A stretch of 10,994 nt of DNA, taken from positions 7,222 through 18,215 of the forward strand of contig DAOL01000025.1 in the NCBI GenBank assembly GCA_002501845.1. Reading direction: 5' to 3'. Both the position numbers and the translations under genes were made by a program. Positions 6,485-10,994 of the stretch are shown piece after piece (the first letter of the stretch is position 1; every line of letters begins with the position of its first letter). The stretch comes from Nitrososphaera sp. UBA217. GTDB taxonomy: Archaea; Thermoproteota; Nitrososphaeria; Nitrososphaerales; Nitrososphaeraceae. The notes below the pieces were generated by a model. The model saw only the letters and a program-made list of their open reading frames with translations, ran no database searches and was not told where the DNA came from.

Positions 6485-6493
6485 CATATTAAG
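6485..6493 (-). promoter_or_regulatory. TATA-like box of the 127-residue gene
   Basis: On the minus strand cttaatatg is centred about 39 bases before ATG 6450, predicting a leader of about a dozen bases. A CCGGCCGG palindrome (6497-6504) lies just upstream of it, between this box and the pyrG promoter, and could be part of an operator, but it is short. Confidence 0.4.
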
Positions 6494-6516
6494 ATACCGG
6501 CCGGCGAATCCAAAAA

Positions 6517-6527
6517 GAAATAAAAAG
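6517..6527 (+). promoter_or_regulatory. TATA-like box of pyrG
   Basis: The stretch aaataaaaag is centred about 26 bases before the GTG at 6548, which fits a leaderless transcript beginning at or next to the start codon. No Shine-Dalgarno is seen ahead of pyrG. Confidence 0.45.
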
Positions 6528-6547
6528 GTGCTTTTCCAAAACCTAAT

Positions 6548-8170
6548 GTGCGGTCTAAGTCGCCCAACGGAAGCAAGTTCATTTTTGTTACGGGCGGAGT
6601 CATGTCCGGCCTTGGCAAGGGCGTTACAACATCTTCAACTGCAAAGCTTCTCCAGCTTGCTGGCTATAATGCTTCATGCGTTAAGATTGACCCTTACGTC
6701 AACTATGACGCCGGCACCATGAACCCTGTTGCTCACGGCGAAGTGTTTGTCACAGATGACGGTGGCGAATGCGACATGGACATTGGCAACTATGAGCGCT
6801 TTATCGACACTGCCATGACCAAGGAGCACAACATCACCACAGGCAGGGTCTACTTGGACGTCATTCGAGCGGAGCGGGAAGGCAAGTACCTGGGCCAGTG
6901 CGTCCAGATAATCCCACACGTCACGGATGCGATAAAGAAAATGCTTCACAAGATCGCAAGCGACGAAAAGCTGGACATCATGGTAGTCGAGTGTGGCGGC
7001 ACGGTGGGCGACATCGAAAGTCTACCGTTCCTTGAGGCGTTCCGACAAATGGAGCTTGAGCTCGGGCGATCAAACACACTATTCATCCATGTTACCTTGG
7101 CGCCAGTGCTGGACGTTGTGGGCGAGCAAAAGACAAAACCGACTCAGCACAGTGTTCAAGAACTCCGCAGGATCGGCATCCAGCCAAACATTCTTGCAGT
7201 TAGGTGCAAAACTCCGCTCAGCAACGAGGCTAGGCGCAAGATTTCACTGTTTGCAAGCGTGGATGACAAATGCGTCATTTCATGCCACGATGCACCGTCG
7301 ATCTACAAGGTGCCAGAAGTGATTGAAAACCAAGGGATGCTCAAGTCAATAGCCGAGCGGCTTGCGCTCCGCAGGTCGATTCCACAGTGGGGCAACTGGA
7401 AGGCTATAGCCGAGTCATTTGCAAAATATGGTGGCTCTGTCAGAATTGCGGTTGTCGGCAAGTACGTTACACTGCCAGATAGTTATGTTAGCGTTTACCA
7501 CGCGTTGTCCCATGCCGGAGCTAGCATCGGCAAAAAGGTCGAAATACAGTGGATCGACTCTGAAAAGTTTGAGAATGATAACCGGCAGGGCCTATTGGCA
7601 CTGAAGGAATTTGACGGAATACTTGCGCCCGGCGGCTTTGGCAAGCGCGGAAGCGAAGGGATAATCGGCGCAGCGAACTTTGCAAGAGCAAACAACATTC
7701 CTTACCTGGGGATCTGCTTTGGGTTCCAGCTAGCGATAGTCGCATTTGCAAGACACGTCTGCAAACTAGGCGAGGCCAATTCTACCGAGCTTGACCCAAA
7801 CACAAGAAATTCTATCGTGGACTTTATGCCAGAGCAACGCGACGTCCACGACATGGGCGGGACGATGCGCCTAGGGGCCCACAACATTACGATAAATGCA
7901 AAAACGATTGCTGCTAGGCTGTACGGCTCGACTGTGATAAGAAGGAGACATAGGCACCGCTATGAATTCAACCAGAAATACTTTGACCTTGTAAGCAAGA
8001 ACGGCTTGGTCCTGTCGGCCCACTCGGACAGCGGCAGGCGAATGGAGATACTGGAAATACCAGATCATCGCTTCTACTTTGCCGTGCAGTACCACGCAGA
8101 ATTCAACAGTCGTCCGGGCAAGCCAGAGCAGTCGTTTTATGCATTTGTAAAGGCAGCCGCTAAATCTTGA
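6548..8170 (+). CDS. pyrG: CTP synthase
   Basis: The product (540 residues, the standard length) makes CTP from UTP, ATP and glutamine, the last step of pyrimidine nucleotide synthesis. The N-terminal synthetase domain has the P-loop [10 protein letters not shown] (about residues 16-25) and [15 protein letters not shown] followed by [12 protein letters not shown]. The C-terminal class I glutamine amidotransferase domain has the oxyanion region APGGFGKRG, nucleophile Cys390 in GICFGFQ, and His516/Glu518 in [10 protein letters not shown] (usually HPEF; here Ala replaces Pro). The ammonia-channel loop GGTMRLG and HRHRYEFN are intact. The start is GTG 6548; an ATG two bases earlier is in another frame, and a stop lies in frame at 6521. 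The 3' end overlaps the NAD kinase-like gene tail to tail by 11 bases. Confidence 0.97.
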   Translation: MRSKSPNGSKFIFVTGGVMSGLGKGVTTSSTAKLLQLAGYNASCVKIDPYVNYDAGTMNPVAHGEVFVTDDGGECDMDIGNYERFIDTAMTKEHNITTGRVYLDVIRAEREGKYLGQCVQIIPHVTDAIKKMLHKIASDEKLDIMVVECGGTVGDIESLPFLEAFRQMELELGRSNTLFIHVTLAPVLDVVGEQKTKPTQHSVQELRRIGIQPNILAVRCKTPLSNEARRKISLFASVDDKCVISCHDAPSIYKVPEVIENQGMLKSIAERLALRRSIPQWGNWKAIAESFAKYGGSVRIAVVGKYVTLPDSYVSVYHALSHAGASIGKKVEIQWIDSEKFENDNRQGLLALKEFDGILAPGGFGKRGSEGIIGAANFARANNIPYLGICFGFQLAIVAFARHVCKLGEANSTELDPNTRNSIVDFMPEQRDVHDMGGTMRLGAHNITINAKTIAARLYGSTVIRRRHRHRYEFNQKYFDLVSKNGLVLSAHSDSGRRMEILEIPDHRFYFAVQYHAEFNSRPGKPEQSFYAFVKAAAKS

Positions 8171-9164
8171 GCTCGTAGATCCTTTGCCGGGCATCTCGAA
8201 GAGAAGTCTTTTTCTTCACGTAGCCCTGATTGATGAGGTGACTCAATGAGAGGCGGATTGTGCGTTCTGGCAACATTGTCCTGGCTGCCAGATCCTTCTG
8301 GCTTAATGCGCCCTCATATTCAAGTGTTTTCAAAATGAGCTTGGCGCTAGGAGGCATCTTTAGCATGTCTTCTGCAAGCTGCACTTTCTTTGCCATAAGT
8401 GACGCAGCTGACGACGAGCCGCCGACGAGCCTGACAAGACGTGCCGAGAACTCGTGCTTTGAGCATTCAAGCGTGTTCTTGATCTGCATTCTGCGGCCGC
8501 CGTCCAGCACCACTTCACAATGGTACCTGCTAGTGATGTCGGCGATCTCGAGCCTGCTGTCGTTTGGAACCACTAGTGGTCTGCGGGTGTTGTCAAGTGA
8601 GTTTACCGAAACCGCCAGAAATACCGGCGCCTTCTGTAATACCATGGGGCCGCCTGCAGACATAGAATAGGCTGTCGAACCTGTCGGTGTCGAAATGATG
8701 ACGCCATCGCTGTTGTCGTGCCAGATGTCGTTCCCGTCTATGCGCAGGACGTGTTCCATGAGTGTCGCGCTCTTGCTCGGGAAGACTGCTACATCATTTA
8801 GTACGGGATCGACTTGCTTGCCGTCTACCTTAACAGAAATGCGAAATACTTTGTCAACGGAATAATCGTTGCGCTTTAGTCTAGACATAGCAGTCTCTAG
8901 GTCGCGCACTTCAAGCTGGGCAAGAAAGCCAGTCGAGTCTGTTTCGTAGATGCCAAGCACCGGGGCAGAGTCGGTTTCGACCTTGTGGAAGTAGTCCAGT
9001 ATACCCCTGTCTCCCCCTGCAACCATCACGAGGTCCACTTCCTTTGCACTCTGGTAGTCGTCTTTCATTATCTGAGTCTTGACGTTGAGGGATTCGAGCG
9101 TCTTTTTCACTTTGGAGAGGAGCGCCCCGTCCCGCGAGTCGACGCCTGAAAGCGCCACTTTCAT
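8160..9164 (-). CDS. NAD kinase-like protein with fused C-terminal winged helix
   Basis: The first ~255 of 334 residues follow the NAD kinase fold, which phosphorylates NAD to NADP. Conserved are the AGGD segment (49-52, with the catalytic Asp52), LND (122-124, usually NE) and the hallmark DGVIISTPTGSTAYSMSAGG (153-172). Two motifs differ: GGDGT is GGDRGI (50-55), and the GxNxGxxGFL nucleotide loop reads GIYETDSTGFL (71-81), without the Asn. Residues about 270-334 form a winged helix-turn-helix (AKLILKTLEYEGALSQKDLA, then LPERTIRLSLSHLINQGYV), a MarR-like DNA-binding end not found in standard NAD kinases. It may be the organism's NAD kinase, a relative with another substrate, or a nucleotide-sensing regulator. 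It lies downstream of a PfkB kinase with its own TATA-like box. The symbol nadK is withheld because of the altered motifs. Confidence 0.88.
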   Translation of the reverse strand: MKVALSGVDSRDGALLSKVKKTLESLNVKTQIMKDDYQSAKEVDLVMVAGGDRGILDYFHKVETDSAPVLGIYETDSTGFLAQLEVRDLETAMSRLKRNDYSVDKVFRISVKVDGKQVDPVLNDVAVFPSKSATLMEHVLRIDGNDIWHDNSDGVIISTPTGSTAYSMSAGGPMVLQKAPVFLAVSVNSLDNTRRPLVVPNDSRLEIADITSRYHCEVVLDGGRRMQIKNTLECSKHEFSARLVRLVGGSSSAASLMAKKVQLAEDMLKMPPSAKLILKTLEYEGALSQKDLAARTMLPERTIRLSLSHLINQGYVKKKTSLRDARQRIYELKI

Positions 9165-9192
9165 TGTTATTGCTCATGATTGCTGACAGCCT

Positions 9193-9202
9193 GATTTAAA
9201 GC
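9193..9202 (-). promoter_or_regulatory. TATA-like box of the NAD kinase-like gene
   Basis: gctttaaatc on the minus strand, at the very 3' end of the PfkB gene, is centred about 33 bases before the ATG at 9164. It would allow transcription independent of the upstream kinase gene, with a leader of only a few bases. Confidence 0.5.
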
Positions 9203-10110
9203 TAAGAGAGTTGCTCGAAGCCGACTGTATTGTAAAAGTAGGAAGCACTCTGTTCTATCTTGGACATCTGAGGGATCTTGGCGAGGCCGACTAGTCTTGT
9301 TTCAAGGGCGGCCCTGACTGCACCTACACCAAAGCAGATCGCCCAGAGTGGATCTTTTTCCTTCAGATAAGCACAGGTAAAAGCCGCGCACAGGATGTCG
9401 CCGACACCTGTCGAGTCAGTAGTGTCGATGTCCGGCATCTTGATCCAGTAATGCGTTTTTTCGTAAAGAAGGTGGATTATGTGATGCTCTGTTGATACTA
9501 CAAACTTGATGCCCCTTGATTGCAGTGCCTGCATCCCTTCCAATCCCTGCATGCCCGTCAGCGCGGATATCTCCTGCGAATCCACCTTAAGCGCAGTTAT
9601 GCCGTGCAAATTCAGGTCAAGCCGGTCCTTGAGCGTCACATGTCCTTCGCTGTCGACTGTCCGCACGTAGCCCTGCGGGTCAAGCATCACGAAATCTTTC
9701 TTGCCTCTGTTCTCCTTTATCGCAGCTATGACTTCTGGTCGGATTTCATCGATTACGGGACTTGTTAACCAGCAATCGACTTTCATGTCCTTGATTTCAT
9801 CGATAGTTAGCGGATCGCACTTTGCGTTCAGGACTAGCCGGCGAGAGTCGCCTTCTGGAATAATGCTCAATCGCGTGGTTGGCGCATTTGAAACCTGTCT
9901 CTCGCTCAGTATGATATCATTATTGCGGAGCATATTGTGCATCTCTTGCTGAAAATCCCTGCCAACCCTTGTCACAAGGCCGATGTCAAAGCCAAATCGC
10001 CTGCTCGTTATACCACAATAGCACGGCGGACCGCCGATGCTTTCTGTCACTCTTCCGTCCGCGCTCATGATCGTGTCAATCACAATGTGAGAAGCGATGC
10101 CTATTCTCAA
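9202..10110 (-). CDS. PfkB-family carbohydrate or nucleoside kinase
   Basis: This 302-residue protein belongs to the ribokinase/PfkB superfamily. The N-terminal substrate part has IGGPPCYCGITSRRFGFDIG (Gly26-Gly27 is the family di-Gly), VGRDF, and a lid-like segment; the C-terminal PfkB signature reads DSTGVGDILCAAF, with the catalytic base Asp238 in the GxGD motif. The sugar or nucleoside it phosphorylates cannot be told from sequence; members use ribose, fructose, adenosine, pseudouridine and others. The start is TTG 10110: an in-frame stop lies only three codons upstream and no later start keeps the conserved first strand (RIGIASHIVIDT). It is followed on the same strand, 37 bases on, by the NAD kinase-like gene, and a TATA-like box lies about 28 bases before the TTG. 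Confidence 0.88.
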   Translation of the reverse strand: MRIGIASHIVIDTIMSADGRVTESIGGPPCYCGITSRRFGFDIGLVTRVGRDFQQEMHNMLRNNDIILSERQVSNAPTTRLSIIPEGDSRRLVLNAKCDPLTIDEIKDMKVDCWLTSPVIDEIRPEVIAAIKENRGKKDFVMLDPQGYVRTVDSEGHVTLKDRLDLNLHGITALKVDSQEISALTGMQGLEGMQALQSRGIKFVVSTEHHIIHLLYEKTHYWIKMPDIDTTDSTGVGDILCAAFTCAYLKEKDPLWAICFGVGAVRAALETRLVGLAKIPQMSKIEQSASYFYNTVGFEQLS

Positions 10111-10132
10111 TGTCGCCTAAAGGTATGTTTTG

Positions 10133-10144
10133 AATAATAAAAGG
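10133..10144 (-). promoter_or_regulatory. TATA-like box of the PfkB kinase gene
   Basis: On the minus strand ccttttattatt is centred about 28 bases before the TTG at 10110, as expected for a leaderless transcript. This also supports the unusual TTG start. Confidence 0.45.
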
Positions 10145-10174
10145 GCTTGTTTGCGCAGCCCGAAAACCGGTTTT
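10143..10174. repeat. Hairpin and palindrome in the PfkB/rps26e divergent region
   Basis: GGGCT (10143-10147) and AGCCC (10157-10161) can form a 5-bp stem, followed directly by the perfect 12-base palindrome AAAACCGGTTTT (10163-10174). Both lie just upstream of the PfkB TATA-like box, where an operator would be expected. The 226-base gap (10111-10336) otherwise holds two promoter boxes and no gene that can be supported. Confidence 0.4.
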
Positions 10175-10303
10175 GTAATGGTGGCTTGTTGAACTCGCAC
10201 TCCCATGTATTGCAAGGTATTTCTAATACGATCGAGCTATAAGCTTCGTGGACAATTCTTCCTGACAAGCCAACCGCTTTTTTGGGATGAAAAAGAATCA
10301 CAA

Positions 10304-10313
10304 GATTTAAAGG
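10304..10313 (+). promoter_or_regulatory. TATA-like box of rps26e
   Basis: gatttaaagg, a good archaeal TATA box, is centred about 28 bases before the ATG at 10337 and predicts a leaderless ribosomal-protein message. This box is why ATG 10337 is preferred over upstream in-frame codons. Confidence 0.6.
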
Positions 10314-10336
10314 ATGGCGGCCGACCTTATCGAAAT

Positions 10337-10624
10337 ATGCCAAAGAAGAGAGCGAGCAGAGGGCGGTCAAAGGGCGGCAAAGGCAGTTCTGGCGTAGTAC
10401 ATTGCAGTCAGTGTGGCGCGCTAGTTCCACGCGACAAGGCCAAGAAAGTGACAGGAAGGATAACGCTTGTAGAGCCGACACTTGCAAAAGAACTGAGGGC
10501 AGCAGGCGCGTACATACCCCTCTCTACGGATGTCAAATTCTATTGTGTATCATGTGCAGTTCACAGAGGAATCGTAAAAGTAAGGTCAGAGGCTGAGAGG
10601 CGCACCGCAGGCAAGCTCAGGTAG
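10337..10624 (+). CDS. rps26e: 30S ribosomal protein S26e
   Basis: The product (95 residues) is a small-subunit protein found in eukaryotes and part of the archaea, and absent from bacteria; in eukaryotes it lies near the 3' end of 18S rRNA at the mRNA exit. The sequence begins PKKRASRGRSKGGKGSSG, a basic N-terminal tail, followed by a zinc ribbon with VHCSQC (Cys23, Cys26) and YCVSC (Cys70, Cys73), which frames a middle with ALVPRDKAKKV. It ends in a basic VRSEAERRTAGKLR. The frame is open further upstream (to 10205), but ATG 10337 gives the normal protein and has a TATA box at the right distance. The 3' end overlaps the convergent CDP-alcohol phosphatidyltransferase gene by 8 bases. Confidence 0.95.
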   Translation: MPKKRASRGRSKGGKGSSGVVHCSQCGALVPRDKAKKVTGRITLVEPTLAKELRAAGAYIPLSTDVKFYCVSCAVHRGIVKVRSEAERRTAGKLR

Positions 10625-10994
10625 AAGACAATTCTTTTGAAGTCGCCACTATTCTCTGTACTAGCGTGATGCCGGCCACTATTGATACTATTATCACTGC
10701 CCAGTTCATGCCTGCTTGGTTTTGATAAGGACCAATCGGTATCATGCCTATTATTGCTAGGATCAGCAGTCGCTCGGCGCGCTCGCCAATACCAATCCCC
10801 TTAAGCTCCACTCCAAGTGATTCGGCCCGTGCCCTTGTGTAACTGACAAGTAGCGACATTCCAAGTGCAACCAGGCACCAGAACGGGTTCGCGAGGTTAC
10901 CAAATGCGATTCCGCCGAAAATGATCACTTCAGATATCTTGTCAAAAGACGAATCAAAAAACGCACCCTTTTTAGATGTCTGTTTTGTGACGCG
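10617..10994 (-). CDS. CDP-alcohol phosphatidyltransferase, C-terminal part
   Basis: The frame is open to the right-hand window edge, so the N-terminus is missing; 125 residues are visible. The first ones, KKGAFFDSSFDKISE, contain G-x3-D-x3-D, the second half of the CDP-alcohol phosphotransferase signature, in which the Asp residues bind metal and act as base. Hydrophobic membrane helices follow: IFGGIAFGNLANPFWCLVA with LGMSLLVSY, LLILAIIGMIPI, and NWAVIIVSIVAGITLV. The stretch SYTRARAESLGVELKGIGIG, then ERAERL, resembles archaeal enzymes making archaetidylinositol phosphate, so a role in ether-lipid head-group synthesis at the membrane is likely; the exact alcohol is not certain. The GTG at 10926-10928 is internal and not a start, since the catalytic residues lie before it. 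Confidence 0.88.
   Translation of the reverse strand, partial: RVTKQTSKKGAFFDSSFDKISEVIIFGGIAFGNLANPFWCLVALGMSLLVSYTRARAESLGVELKGIGIGERAERLLILAIIGMIPIGPYQNQAGMNWAVIIVSIVAGITLVQRIVATSKELSST

Noticed and set aside
10117..10206. A 29-codon minus-strand frame just upstream of, and in frame with, the PfkB TTG start
   Set aside because: It ends in TAG three codons before the TTG, spans the PfkB TATA-like box and the palindrome, and its composition (for example LLLFKTYL) is not convincing as a gene.
10205..10336. N-terminal extension of S26e
   Set aside because: S26e normally begins with PKKR-like basic residues. The extension spans the TATA box of rps26e, so it would not be in the message.

Overview
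This window looks like the chromosome of an ammonia-oxidising soil-type archaeon (Thaumarchaeota/Nitrososphaerota, Nitrososphaera-like). The evidence is an eukaryote-type ribosomal protein S26e, an archaeal Orc1/Cdc6 initiator, a C-terminal part of an archaeal-type CDP-alcohol phosphatidyltransferase, TATA-like promoter boxes about 26-39 bases before many start codons, and few Shine-Dalgarno sites. The species assignment is inference from protein character, not from a database match. Genes are densely packed on both strands; no tRNA, rRNA, insertion sequence, CRISPR array or prophage gene was seen.

Layout. Bases 1-861 (+): the end of a coiled-coil protein, then a 107-residue protein carrying an HExxH motif. 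Bases 867-1304 (-): two overlapping small genes (49 and 89 residues, unknown function) ending in a hairpin plus T-tract terminator. Bases 1419-4295 (-): trpC-trpB-trpA, giving the last steps of tryptophan synthesis (indole-glycerol phosphate to tryptophan). A short divergent promoter region separates this from orc1/cdc6 (4381-5541, +), which is translationally joined to a small winged-helix gene (5541-5837). Bases 5838-6066 form a 229-base convergent gap with an AT-rich palindrome and what looks like a broken small reading frame.

Bases 6067-6450 (-) encode an unknown 127-residue protein, divergent from pyrG (CTP synthase, 6548-8170, +). pyrG overlaps tail to tail with a NAD kinase-like gene (8160-9164, -) that has a fused C-terminal winged helix and altered nucleotide-binding motifs. 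Upstream of it on the same strand is a PfkB-family sugar or nucleoside kinase (9202-10110, -). A 226-base divergent region separates this from rps26e (10337-10624, +), whose 3' end overlaps that of a CDP-alcohol phosphatidyltransferase gene (10617 to the window edge, -).

The genes are mostly housekeeping: tryptophan, CTP and NADP supply, membrane lipid head groups, replication initiation and translation. The most unusual points are the NAD kinase/winged-helix fusion with non-standard GGDG and GxNxG motifs, the replication initiator with atypical sensor-1 and arginine-finger positions coupled to a small DNA-binding protein, and several small proteins of unknown function.
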